In this document: one piece after another, positions 1 to 9,018 of the stretch
Position numbering within the stretch: the first letter of the stretch is position 1
Layout of the letters: every line of letters begins with the position of its first letter
From: Hepatocystis sp. ex Piliocolobus tephrosceles
Lineage: Eukaryota; Apicomplexa; Aconoidasida; Haemosporida; Plasmodiidae
Assembly: GCA_902459845.2 (NCBI GenBank)
Contig: CABPSV020000018.1
Span: 20,624 to 50,269 of the forward strand
Length of the DNA: 29,646 nt
Reading direction: 5' to 3'
The notes under the pieces: model-generated
What the model was told of the DNA's origin: nothing
Databases searched by the model: none
What the model saw: only the letters and a program-made list of their open reading frames with translations
Position numbers and translations under genes: made by a program

Positions 1-1579
1 ACAGGCAGAAAAAGAAAAAGGAAAAAATAAAGAATATGGTTCAAGAAAAAGTGATAATGATGGTGGTAGTCATAATTATGAAGAAGGAGATGATAACAGT
101 GATAATGGGGATGGTAATGGGGATGATGATGATGATGATGGTGATGATGATGGTGATGATGATGGTGATGATGATGGTGATGGTGATGATGATGGTGATG
201 GTGATGGTGATGGTGATGGTGATGAAAATGGAGATGAAAATGATGAGGAAAATGAAAGAAACGAAGATAAAAATGAAGAAAACGAAAATGATGAAAGAGA
301 TAGAAGAGATAAAGGAGATAGAGGAGACAGAGAAGATAGAGGAGATAGAAGAGATAGAGAGAACAACGAAAACAATGTTGTGAAACAAAAAAGACGGGGT
401 AGACCACCTAAAAGAACTACTTCTAAAAAACCAGAAAATGATTCTGAAAAGAATTTACATGAACATGGGGAAGAAAGCGAAAAAAATAACGATTATGATA
501 ATAGTGATGATAATGATGATAAAACGAATAAAAATAAATATGATAAAAAAAGCTCTTCTCATGTATATTTTAAAACTGGTACAAATGATAGTATAAATAG
601 AGGTATAAGAAGTAAAAGTAGCGTACATTTCAGAAACAGTACTACAAGTGAAATGAATGATGGAATGGGACATAGTGATGGATATATTAAACCAAAAAGA
701 AAGAGAAGGAAAAAAAAAGAAATGGAAGCACTTCGAGCTAATGCACTAAAAGAAAAGTTACATCAACAGAATTCATTGAATAGTATTTATAGCAAACAAA
801 ATAGTACAAAAAATAATAATGACCAAAATAACGACCATAATAACGGCCATAATAATACTAATACTAGTAGTTTAGGGAATATTTTAAATGGACATGGTGA
901 TAATCCAATAAAAAAAAAAAGAGGAAGAAGACCCAAAATTCTTGGAAATGCAGTTACTAATAGTACTAGTAATAATGACATTTTAAATCGTAAGAGTAAA
1001 CAAATTGATATAAGAAAGTATTATAGTAAAGATAATGATAACGAAAATAGGAAAAGAAGTAGTAGTGCAACGAATGAAAGAAATAAAGAAAGAGAAGATG
1101 AACATGTTGAAGATAAAGCTGTTTATAGAATAATAAAAAAAACGAAACAAGATGTTCCAAGTTTTATGAAAGTTTCACCTAATGAAATAACAAATTTAGA
1201 AAACATTTATAAAAATAATATTAAAAAAGGTGTTACATGCATACCTTTAAATTATCAAAGTAAAGGAGGAGGAATGGCAATCATTTTAATTGATGCCGAA
1301 ACTACATATGGTCCTGTAAAAAATGTACATGGTTTTATGACTTTTCTTGTTTTAGGTTGTGATATAAAAAAATTATTAATTGATACTGGAAAAAATAATA
1401 ATATTATAGAATGTGAAAAACATATGCAGTTGTTAATATGTCCGGGAGATATGTATATGTTTAAAAACGATAGTCCGGACACAGAAGCAAGATTATTATT
1501 AATCATTTGTAACAAAATGAATCAACCATTTGATGCAAAGTTGCATATAAAGGACCCAGCGATGAATATGCAAAAGTAA
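1..1579 (+). CDS. CENP-C-like centromere protein, cupin domain (5' partial)
   Basis: The frame is open from base 2 (first full codon) to the TAA at 1577-1579, so about 525 residues are visible and the true start lies left of the window. The ATG-looking start near 380 is only a GTG valine inside this frame. Visible in order: an Asp/Gly-rich acidic tract (bases 116-230), an Asp/Arg/Glu charged stretch, an AT-hook (KRRGRPPKR, fragment residues ~130-138), Lys/Arg-rich patches (KPKRKRRKKK), a second AT-hook-like KKKRGRRPK, and a C-terminal domain of about 130 residues. That last domain ends PGDMYMFKNDSPDTEARLLL, the late strands expected of the CENP-C/Mif2 cupin dimerisation fold. CENP-C links CENP-A nucleosomes to the kinetochore in the nucleus. 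I did not find a clear canonical CENP-C signature motif in the visible part; it may be upstream or divergent. The alternative is another nuclear cupin/AT-hook protein. Confidence 0.75.
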   Translation, partial: QAEKEKGKNKEYGSRKSDNDGGSHNYEEGDDNSDNGDGNGDDDDDDGDDDGDDDGDDDGDGDDDGDGDGDGDGDENGDENDEENERNEDKNEENENDERDRRDKGDRGDREDRGDRRDRENNENNVVKQKRRGRPPKRTTSKKPENDSEKNLHEHGEESEKNNDYDNSDDNDDKTNKNKYDKKSSSHVYFKTGTNDSINRGIRSKSSVHFRNSTTSEMNDGMGHSDGYIKPKRKRRKKKEMEALRANALKEKLHQQNSLNSIYSKQNSTKNNNDQNNDHNNGHNNTNTSSLGNILNGHGDNPIKKKRGRRPKILGNAVTNSTSNNDILNRKSKQIDIRKYYSKDNDNENRKRSSSATNERNKEREDEHVEDKAVYRIIKKTKQDVPSFMKVSPNEITNLENIYKNNIKKGVTCIPLNYQSKGGGMAIILIDAETTYGPVKNVHGFMTFLVLGCDIKKLLIDTGKNNNIIECEKHMQLLICPGDMYMFKNDSPDTEARLLLIICNKMNQPFDAKLHIKDPAMNMQK

Positions 1580-1681
1580 AAAAACGAATCACTAAAAAAA
1601 CGAACCAGTAAAAAAACGAACAAGTAAAAAAACGAACCAGTAAAAAAACGAACAAGTAAAAAAACGAACAAGTAAAAAAAC
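1577..1681 (+). repeat. 16-bp tandem repeat over the stop codon of the CENP-C-like gene
   Basis: About six and a half copies of a 16-bp unit of the form taaaaaaacgaacMagt run from the stop codon into the 3' flank. Two variants alternate (gaaccagt and gaacaagt), and the first copy is diverged. The unit length is not a multiple of three, as expected of non-coding DNA. Confidence 0.85.
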
Positions 1682-1799
1682 ATTTGTTTGTTTAGTAAAA
1701 TAAAATAATAATTAGTGTGGTCAGAAATAATTGGGCATACAAAAATTACATACTTATTTTTTTTTAATGTTATAGACTTTAGAATGTTTCTGTACAAAA

Positions 1800-1856
1800 G
1801 CATGTGTCTAACATGTGCTTAACATGTGCTTAACATGTGCTTAACATGTACCTAAC
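1800..1856 (+). repeat. 12-bp tandem repeat (aacatgtgctta)
   Basis: About four and a half copies of a 12-bp unit containing the palindromic hexamer ACATGT, with degenerate first and last copies. It lies in non-coding DNA about 220 bases after the CENP-C-like stop. Confidence 0.8.
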
Positions 1857-2066
1857 ATATATATATATATATATATACATATTTATACATATATATACAT
1901 ATAGATATGTATGTATATGAACAAGAGTGATCTATTCATGTTGTGAAGCGTGTTTAAGTATAATTTTTTAAATGGAAAATAATAAGTTAACGATTATTAA
2001 CAAAAATTATATTTTTTTTGAAAATTCTGTTTGGTAAATGTTGTACAATTGTTCAACATTAGTATG

Positions 2067-2080
2067 CACGTACGTACGTG
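2067..2080. promoter_or_regulatory. Perfect 14-bp palindrome CACGTACGTACGTG
   Basis: The sequence CACGTACGTACGTG equals its own reverse complement and contains two GTAC cores. Several Plasmodium ApiAP2 factors bind short palindromic GC-containing motifs, and GTAC is the reported core for AP2-G. That this copy is bound is inference. It lies about 490 bases after the upstream gene and 1.6 kb before the kinase start, so a role for either gene is uncertain. Confidence 0.3.
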
Positions 2081-2915
2081 TTTCATTTTCTTCGTTATTT
2101 ATTTTTTTTTTTTTTTATTGTGAAGCTGTTTAAAAAGTCTTTTACGTATATCTTTTATTTATTGAATTTTTTATAACATAAAGCGTGGATCCTATATATA
2201 TACATATATACATATATATGTGTTACGTTTTAAATATTATAATGAAGTTTTTTCTGTACTGTTGTTTTTTATTTTTTGAAAATTAGTTAAATATGCATCT
2301 ATGTTTGCGTTTAAAAACCTATACGTAAACATTCTGCATTTGCTTGCCATATTTGCTATTTCACCTTCTCCCCCCCTTCTTTACGTTTTTTTGCTTTCTT
2401 CTTTTTTTTTTTTTTTTTTATATTGTATGATCTCTTTCACACATATCTTATAGTAACATTTTTAAAAATTAATATGTCACATATGTACATATACATATAT
2501 ATGTATATATATGCATATGTATAGATATGTGTATATTTTTCTTTATGAATTTTAAAAGATCAATTTTTACGTAAACACGTGTACAAGTATGCGCACACAT
2601 GTCTAATGTTCATGTTAATACGTTTACGTAGTTTTATGCATACATAAACATCATGATATATACATATATGTGTATTTTTTTTTATGCGTAAGTGCTATTA
2701 TAAACAAAACACTTTATAAACTAAACAAAAAAAAGCAGAAAATAAAGAAAAATATGTAAGAAAATTGTTACGACGGTAGACCTTTTTTCAAACGTTTTAT
2801 GACAATTTAGTCCACTTATGTATGCATAAGCATGTGTTTTATTTTTTTTTTTTTACATTTTATATTACTCATATACAATAAAAATAATTAAGCTATTTAT
2901 AATAATAGAGCGAAG

Positions 2916-2920
<5 letters not shown>

Positions 2921-2951
<31 letters not shown>
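2921..2951 (+). repeat. A31 homopolymer
   Basis: Thirty-one consecutive A bases upstream of the kinase gene. Long poly(dA:dT) tracts are usual in Plasmodium intergenic DNA and tend to exclude nucleosomes. Confidence 0.8.
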
Positions 2952-2952
<1 letters not shown>

Positions 2953-3294
2953 AGTTTTTAGCCGTAACAATTAACAAAGTGGCAAACATATTATACATAT
3001 ATATATGTTTATTAAAAATATAATATGTACATACAGTTTAATTATTATGCATTAAATTAATATAAATTCGTAATGCGTATTTTTTTTTTCTTTACATATT
3101 TGTCATACCTTGGTAATTTTTGTCTAATCTTACTTTTCCAGTGTGATAAGGAGAAAAAAAAGGAAATTGCTTAAAAAAAAATATTAATCATTAAGATTAA
3201 AAGTTAAAAGTTAAAAGTTGAATGGTAAAATTTGGTGATAAAAATGTAATAAAATACGAACGTAGTAGATGGGTTATTTTTTCAACTTGGAATA

Positions 3295-3407
3295 TAAAAC
3301 TTATAATATAAAGCTTATAATATAAAACTTATAATATAAAATTTATAATATAAAACTTATAATATAAAACTTATAATATAAAACTTATAATATAAAACTT
3401 ATAATGT
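3295..3407 (+). repeat. 14-bp AT-rich tandem repeat upstream of kinase gene
   Basis: About eight copies of a 14-bp unit, ttataatataaaac, with small variants (gc or tt at the end), between 310 and 420 bases before the kinase ATG. The unit is not a multiple of three. It may lie in the kinase promoter or 5' leader. Confidence 0.85.
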
Positions 3408-3437
3408 AAAAAAAAAAAAAAAATTGCGTACACACAT

Positions 3438-3445
3438 TGCATGCA
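3438..3445. promoter_or_regulatory. TGCATGCA motif, possible ApiAP2 site
   Basis: The palindromic octamer TGCATGCA lies about 270 bases before the kinase start codon. This sequence is the reported binding motif of Plasmodium AP2-EXP/AP2-Sp-type factors. The match is exact, but an 8-mer built from these bases can arise by chance. Confidence 0.3.
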
Positions 3446-3592
3446 TATATGTTAGTAATACGCATCATTAAAATGTTACTAAAAAAAATAAAACATATAT
3501 GTATTTAGCAAAAAATACAAAAATAATGTATACAATACTTGTTCTTAACAACTAACAAAATAACCTATGACAGGTTTAAGTTAAATTGTTTA

Positions 3593-3631
<39 letters not shown>

Positions 3632-3713
3632 GGTTTTATAAAATAGATAAACGATTGAACTGATAAGTAACTGATCTACCTATCAAGCAAGGAACTGACC
3701 GGACAAGTAAAAC

Positions 3714-6700
3714 ATGATGAAACAAGAGAGCTGTTTAATTTCCCTGTTTTCTACCATTGAAGAGTTTTATAATTACTGCACTGTTTACAAAAAAACATAT
3801 TCCACTTTTTTTGCTTACTCTGATGATGATGTACTTACGAAAAATAAAAAAATAAAAAACTCGCATGATTTTCAAGAGTTTCAAAACCAACTACAAAGTT
3901 TTATTAAGAAGCTGTGTACTTTTCAAAAACACATTTTAAAAGAAAATAAAAAAAGCACGAGGAATAACGAAAAAAATAATGATGTGGTAAATAATACAGA
4001 TAAGGAAGATAATACAAATGTTGTTGAGGATAAAAAAAAGTGTGATGATATTTACAAATGTATGAACGACATGGTCAACGATCGTTATATGTATCATGAG
4101 GATGATGACAGTTGTAATAATAAAAAAAAAAAAATAAAAAAAAACGAAAAAAACGAAAAAAACGGAAAAGTGAGTTCAAAAGAATGCCAAAACGAAAAAG
4201 TGAGTTCAAAGGAATACCAAAACGAACCTTTTTCTAATTGCTCAAATAACAATGACATATTAATAGATAAAAAAACAAAATTAGAAATATACAAGGAACA
4301 ACATCTCGACTTATGTAACACGGAATGTTGTATGATAAGTGATTCAGATGAAAGTAATGAAATTAGTAATGATGATAATAATATGATAGATATTATGCTA
4401 AACATTAGAATAAACAATGAATTAGCAAAGTATGTAACTGGAATGGATTATAATATGAATATAAGAAGAGTTTCACAAGAAGACCTAGTCGAAGAAATTA
4501 AACATTTTTACAAAATACATAACAGTAATATAAAATTAAATGATTATTCTGAATATTTAAATTGTGAAAGTATAAATATATTAAAAGAAAAATTGGATAA
4601 TAATAATAATGATAATGGGTCGATATATATTAACGAAAAATATAAAAAAACTTTGCAAAAGGAAATTTTTTTTTTTAATATTCCTTATAATTATGTTTTC
4701 ATAAAACATTATAACAAATATGAAAAGTGCTTTAGTAATATCAACAAATGTCAATTATCTAACAATTCGTCTGCCTCTACTGTTGGTATTGATTTTGGTA
4801 GTACTACTGCCGGTACAGGTACTACTGTCGGTACAGGTGCTACTGTCGGTACAGGTGCTATTGTCGGTACAGGTGCTACTGTCGGTACAAGTACTACTAC
4901 CTGTACTAGTGTTAATGCTACTGTGAATAATTATAATAGTAATGATTATTATATTCATTCCAGTAATATAATGAATATTAAAACCGATTATAATAAAATA
5001 AATTCACCAACTTTTGGATTTGAAGAAAGTGAGCGTCTGGCTTCTCCTACATTTGGTTCATTTAATTTGGATAAAGAAAGTGAAGAAATACGGATGCTGA
5101 TAGAAGATAGAGATGGTTGTATAAGTGATAGCGTTGGAAAATATACAGATTGTTACTCACATAATAGCGTAAATGACAACCCCATTATTATTAGTAACGA
5201 TGTGAGTATTTCTTACGATTACCCTGAAAATATAAATAGTCCTATTTTTTGGTCTACACCCCAATACTATCCAACCAAGTCAAATAACGAAAAATCAAAT
5301 AACGAAAAATCAAATAACGAAAAATCAAATAACGAAAAATCAAATAACAAAAAATCAAACAACGACGAATTAAACAATGACGAATTAAACAATGACGAAT
5401 TAAATCAATGGAAAAATGATGCTTCACTAAACAGTAGTTCAATTTATAGTCCATTTCCTTCTAATAAAAGTATTTATAAAAATAATGATAGATTAAATAA
5501 AAGTATAAGTTATAAAAGTACATATGATTTAGATCATGTATGTGACATAAATGAAGGTAAATATAAAAAGAATGAGTTAGGTAATAGTAGTTTATCTGAT
5601 TTTTATCAAAGTATTAGTGAATTTTATAAGAGTAAAGAAACTAATACTAACATGGATGAAGATCTTAACAACAATAGTAACAATAATAACGACAATGGTG
5701 GAGATATTCGTTACAGTACATTTGGTAATGACAGCTTAAATAATAGCAGTAATGGTAACATATTATATGATAAAATTAGTAATATTTATTTAAATAGTAA
5801 TGGAACCATCATAAATAATAGTCATAGTATTAACCAAAAAATTAACCAAAAAATAAACCAAAAAATTAAACAAAAAATTAACCAAAAAATAAACCCAAAA
5901 GAAGATAAACAATACTTAGTTAATTTATGTGAAGATGACGAATTGTCCAATGCTATAACATTAAAATGTAAAACTGGTCTAACCCAGGGACTGAATATTG
6001 ACGAATACTCCTATGAAGATAACAATATAATGTCTAGTGTTGATAATGTTACAAAGAATAATGAATTTAAAAAAAAGTATGAAGAAGAGGAAAAGGTTTG
6101 GATGGTTGAATATTGTAATGGAGGAGATTATAATTCATTTAGAACTAAGCAGAGAGATAAAAGAACAGAATATCTTTGTTCTGATTGGGATAATTTGACA
6201 GGTTATTATACAAAAGGGAAATGTAATAATCAATATGTCGTTGATTTGGAAAAAACAAAGCCAGATTTGGGGAAAACAAAGCCAAATTTGGGGAAAACAA
6301 AGCCAAATTTGGGGAAAACAAAGCCAAATTTGGGGAAAACAAAGCCAAATTTGGGGGAAAATGAATCGAGTAGGAGTGATAGGAAAGCTTGTCAAAAATC
6401 ACATACCAATAATATATTTTATGACACACATAACACACTTAACTTAAAAGTTATTTACGAAAAAAATAAAATCGAATTTGTGTCTCAAAAGGAATTGTGT
6501 TTTTTCGAAGGACAGATTATTATAAATAAATATAAAGTAATAAAAGTTTTATCTAAAACTGAATTTAGTACTACTTTAAAGTGTTTAAATTTGCATTATA
6601 GGAAGGGAAAACAATCAGAAAATGAACAACATCAGACAAGTAATTATTTTATAAATAAAAAGGATTATGAAAATGGCGATAACACATATGTTAGTTTATC

Positions 6701-8357
6701 ATATTTGGATGAAAAAAATGTTATAAATAGTGGAAGTAGTAATAGTAGTAGTAGTAGTAGTAGTGGTAGTGGTAGTAGTAGTGACAACTGGTATGATGGG
6801 CCAAACCAAATGGACTCTTTTGGAAAAAGAAATAAACATTCAACAAAACAAAACATAGGAAGAAAAGAAAGAAAAAAAAAAAAAAATTACAAGTATGTAT
6901 GTTTAAAAGTTATGAACAATTGTAAGAATTTTTTTGATCAAGGATTATTTGAATTAATAGTTTTGAATGAGCTATTTAAAGAGAAAGACAACAGGATACA
7001 TAAAAAAGGTAGCAATGGAACAGATGGTAAAAACATTGAACTAACAAATAAAAACATTATAAACCTATATGACTATTTTTATTTTAAAGAGCATTTAATA
7101 ATAGTAACTGAATATATGCAAAGTGATTTATACAATTATTTTATAAAAAAGGGAAAAATCGGAACTCTAGGTCAATTACAAGTATTAACAAAAAGTTTAT
7201 TACAAGGTCTTCAATATATGCATTCCAAAAACATAATACATTGTGATTTAAAGCCTGAAAATATCATGATTAATATGAAGAGAAGTAAGAGGAAAAGGAG
7301 CATAATCAGTGATAATAATGGTAATGGAGGTAATGGTGGTAATGGAGGTAATGGTGGTAATGGAGGTAATGGAGGTAATGGTGGTAATGGTGGTAGTGCC
7401 CGTAGTGATAGTATTACCACACATAATGTAACCAACAATGATATTAATAATAGATATAAAAAAATACAAGAAAACGAATATATTTTGCCAAAAGAATGCA
7501 ACAATATCCAGCGAAATAATAAAAATAATTTAGAATATACAGTAGTAGATCCTTTTTTGGAAAAAGTAAATATAAAGAAAAGCGGAATTAATGACAACGA
7601 AAGCATTTTCAGTAATGAAAAATTTGATAAGATTAAAATAATTGACTTTAATAGTTGTACATATGAAAGTGATCATTTAGAAACGTATGTACAAACAAGA
7701 TCTTATAGAGCACCTGAAGTTTTACTAAAACAAAATTATGATCGAAAAATCGATATATGGAGTTTAGGTTGTATATTATTTGAATTTTTAACAAAAAAAA
7801 TATTATTCGATCACATAAATATTTATCGTTTTATTTATTCTATAGTTTCTTATATTGGACCATTTCCATTTTATATGATTAATGCATGTAACATTATACC
7901 TTCTATTTTTACAAAACATGGATTAATTATATTACAAAAAATAATTATTCATAAAAATAATGATAACTGGAACGATTCTAACAATTTTGTTGAAGAAAAA
8001 AGTGTTAACGATGTTGATGATGAACATGTTTTGTTTAATTCGAAAGACTTCTTTCGTTTAAATACAAACAAAACTACCACAAACGATTTGTTGAAAACTG
8101 TGCATATAAATAATACTACAACTGGTAGTGGTAGTACTAATATAGCTGTACAACCAAAACAACAAAACCAAGAAGTCTATTATGATGTTTGTTATCCTAG
8201 TAACAATTTATTAAAACATAATTTTCAAATTAATGATGCACTTTTTATTGATTTTCTGTTGTCGTTGTTGCATATTGATCCATGTAAACGATTAAGTGCG
8301 ACAGAGGCATTGTTGCACCCCTGGTTAAGCCCAAATTTGTATAAGGACGGTTTGTGA
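3714..8357 (+). CDS. DYRK-family (plant-type-like) protein kinase with degenerate P-loop and DFN
   Basis: Single-exon protein of 1547 residues, stop TGA at 8355-8357; the start is the first of two ATGs (MMKQ). Residues 1-930 carry no recognised domain and hold many short tandem repeats. The kinase domain is about 938-1541. Subdomain I reads VLSKTEFSTTLKC, with no glycine. The probable ATP-binding Lys is in YVCLKVMNN (~1064). The catalytic loop is HCDLKPEN (H1176, D1178). The metal-binding motif is DFN (D1311) in place of DFG. The activation segment is YVQTRSYRAPEV, followed by DIWSLGCILFE and a conserved late Arg in DPCKRLSATEALLHPWL. FFDQGLFEL, INLYDYFYFKEHLIIV and YVQTRSYRAPEV resemble the plant-type DYRK branch, which already varies at the P-loop. 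About 125 residues with a Gly/Asn repeat are inserted between catalytic loop and DFN, and another large insert sits in the C-lobe. Lys and both Asp are present, so activity is plausible. Substrate unknown. Confidence 0.88.
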   Translation: MMKQESCLISLFSTIEEFYNYCTVYKKTYSTFFAYSDDDVLTKNKKIKNSHDFQEFQNQLQSFIKKLCTFQKHILKENKKSTRNNEKNNDVVNNTDKEDNTNVVEDKKKCDDIYKCMNDMVNDRYMYHEDDDSCNNKKKKIKKNEKNEKNGKVSSKECQNEKVSSKEYQNEPFSNCSNNNDILIDKKTKLEIYKEQHLDLCNTECCMISDSDESNEISNDDNNMIDIMLNIRINNELAKYVTGMDYNMNIRRVSQEDLVEEIKHFYKIHNSNIKLNDYSEYLNCESINILKEKLDNNNNDNGSIYINEKYKKTLQKEIFFFNIPYNYVFIKHYNKYEKCFSNINKCQLSNNSSASTVGIDFGSTTAGTGTTVGTGATVGTGAIVGTGATVGTSTTTCTSVNATVNNYNSNDYYIHSSNIMNIKTDYNKINSPTFGFEESERLASPTFGSFNLDKESEEIRMLIEDRDGCISDSVGKYTDCYSHNSVNDNPIIISNDVSISYDYPENINSPIFWSTPQYYPTKSNNEKSNNEKSNNEKSNNEKSNNKKSNNDELNNDELNNDELNQWKNDASLNSSSIYSPFPSNKSIYKNNDRLNKSISYKSTYDLDHVCDINEGKYKKNELGNSSLSDFYQSISEFYKSKETNTNMDEDLNNNSNNNNDNGGDIRYSTFGNDSLNNSSNGNILYDKISNIYLNSNGTIINNSHSINQKINQKINQKIKQKINQKINPKEDKQYLVNLCEDDELSNAITLKCKTGLTQGLNIDEYSYEDNNIMSSVDNVTKNNEFKKKYEEEEKVWMVEYCNGGDYNSFRTKQRDKRTEYLCSDWDNLTGYYTKGKCNNQYVVDLEKTKPDLGKTKPNLGKTKPNLGKTKPNLGKTKPNLGENESSRSDRKACQKSHTNNIFYDTHNTLNLKVIYEKNKIEFVSQKELCFFEGQIIINKYKVIKVLSKTEFSTTLKCLNLHYRKGKQSENEQHQTSNYFINKKDYENGDNTYVSLSYLDEKNVINSGSSNSSSSSSSGSGSSSDNWYDGPNQMDSFGKRNKHSTKQNIGRKERKKKKNYKYVCLKVMNNCKNFFDQGLFELIVLNELFKEKDNRIHKKGSNGTDGKNIELTNKNIINLYDYFYFKEHLIIVTEYMQSDLYNYFIKKGKIGTLGQLQVLTKSLLQGLQYMHSKNIIHCDLKPENIMINMKRSKRKRSIISDNNGNGGNGGNGGNGGNGGNGGNGGNGGSARSDSITTHNVTNNDINNRYKKIQENEYILPKECNNIQRNNKNNLEYTVVDPFLEKVNIKKSGINDNESIFSNEKFDKIKIIDFNSCTYESDHLETYVQTRSYRAPEVLLKQNYDRKIDIWSLGCILFEFLTKKILFDHINIYRFIYSIVSYIGPFPFYMINACNIIPSIFTKHGLIILQKIIIHKNNDNWNDSNNFVEEKSVNDVDDEHVLFNSKDFFRLNTNKTTTNDLLKTVHINNTTTGSGSTNIAVQPKQQNQEVYYDVCYPSNNLLKHNFQINDALFIDFLLSLLHIDPCKRLSATEALLHPWLSPNLYKDGL
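4803..4900 (+). repeat. 18-bp coding repeat (TVGTGA) in kinase N-terminal region
   Basis: About five copies of an 18-bp unit encode Thr-Val-Gly-Thr-Gly-Ala-like hexapeptides (ggtacaggtgctactgtc). It is in frame with the kinase and lies outside the catalytic domain. Confidence 0.85.
5279..5403 (+). repeat. 15-bp coding repeats (SNNEK, then NNDEL)
   Basis: About six copies of a 15-bp unit encode Ser-Asn-Asn-Glu-Lys. They pass into a related 15-bp block encoding Asn-Asn-Asp-Glu-Leu. The change looks like a second round of expansion from a mutated copy. Confidence 0.85.
5830..5900 (+). repeat. 12-bp coding repeat (INQK)
   Basis: About six copies of a 12-bp unit encode Ile-Asn-Gln-Lys in the kinase N-terminal extension, with one Lys variant and a terminal Pro variant. 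Confidence 0.8.
6249..6357 (+). repeat. 21-bp coding repeat (KTKPNLG)
   Basis: Five copies of a 21-bp unit (aaaacaaagccaaatttgggg) encode Lys-Thr-Lys-Pro-Asn-Leu-Gly. The copies are almost identical at DNA level, including third positions; the first has Asp for Asn. This points to recent expansion or homogenisation. Confidence 0.9.
7312..7396 (+). repeat. Gly-Gly-Asn coding repeat inside the kinase domain insert
   Basis: About nine copies of a 9-bp unit (ggtaatgga or ggtaatggt) encode Gly-Asn-Gly between the catalytic loop and the DFN motif of the kinase. The tract should form a flexible loop. Confidence 0.85.
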
Positions 8358-8415
8358 TTTGGGGGTAGTGTGTGTACGTTTCGCATGATCAACCAACCGG
8401 GCAAACAAATGACGA

Positions 8416-8538
8416 CTAGTCAACTAAAGAAGTAGCCAACTGAAAAAGTAGCCAACTGAAAAAGTAGCCAACTGAAAAAGTAGCCAACTGAAGAAGTAGC
8501 CAACTGAAAAAGTAGCCAACTGAAAAAGTAGCCAAAGA
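8416..8538 (+). repeat. 15-bp tandem repeat after kinase gene
   Basis: About eight copies of a 15-bp unit (aaaagtagccaactg), with two copies bearing gaag for aaag and a degenerate first copy. It begins about 60 bases after the kinase stop codon, so it is probably in the 3' untranslated region. Confidence 0.88.
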
Positions 8539-8867
8539 CGCATGTTATATAAAAATGCGTTACTAAAATAAAGTAAAAATAATATGCAGTTTATAAAATT
8601 TAAGTTTTTTTTTTTTTTTTTAAAAAGGTGTCAGCAATGACAAACACAATTATTATAATATATAATAATAGTAATGTATTTATAAACAGTGAAATTACAA
8701 CAAATTTATATGTTAAAAAATGTTATATAACAAGTGATGATTATGAAAATTAAATGCAGCTTACTAAACATGAGGTGCAGATTATGAAACATAAAAATAA
8801 TAAAAAAAACACACTTTATTGTTTTACTTGAATTTTTTTTTCAAATTTTATTTTTGGTTATATATTT

Positions 8868-9018
8868 TTTTTGTTATTTTTTTTTTTTTGTTATTTTTTT
8901 TTTGTTATTTTTAGTTATTTTTTTTGTTATTTTTAGTTATTTTTTTAGTTATTTTTATTTATTTTTATTTATTTTTATTTATTTTTATTTATTTTTATTT
9001 ATTTTTATTTATTTTTAT
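8868..9018 (+). repeat. T-rich tandem repeats (tttttgttat, then atttttattt)
   Basis: Imperfect ttttttgttat and tttttagttat units pass into about seven regular copies of a 10-bp tttttattta unit. Non-coding; the unit is not a multiple of three. Confidence 0.8.

Larger units (their letters stand above)
1580..3713. other. Intergenic region between CENP-C-like gene and kinase gene
   Basis: I see no gene of about 2.1 kb here. It should hold the 3' end of the CENP-C-like gene and the promoter and 5' leader of the kinase gene. It contains a 16-bp and a 12-bp satellite, TA dinucleotide tracts (1857-1876, 3592-3614), long homopolymers (T 2404-2419, A 2921-2951), a 14-bp palindrome at 2067-2080 and a 14-bp AT-rich satellite at 3295-3405. 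G+C is low but not in the near-total A+T range of a Plasmodium centromere. Confidence 0.7.

Noticed and set aside
36..383. Met/Val-rich plus-strand frame over the left-edge GAT/GGT repeat
   Set aside because: The repeat is coded in the next frame as Asp/Gly, continuous with the CENP-C-like protein. The Met-rich frame is a triplet-repeat shadow.
1580..3713. Possible centromere next to a centromere-protein gene
   Set aside because: The region has too many G and C bases and no near-pure A+T core of 2 kb or more as in known Plasmodium centromeres. Adjacency to a CENP-C-like gene is not evidence.
6135..6447. Three alternative frames over the 21-bp kinase repeat
   Set aside because: The kinase frame is continuous to the catalytic domain; the others exist only because the unit is a multiple of three.
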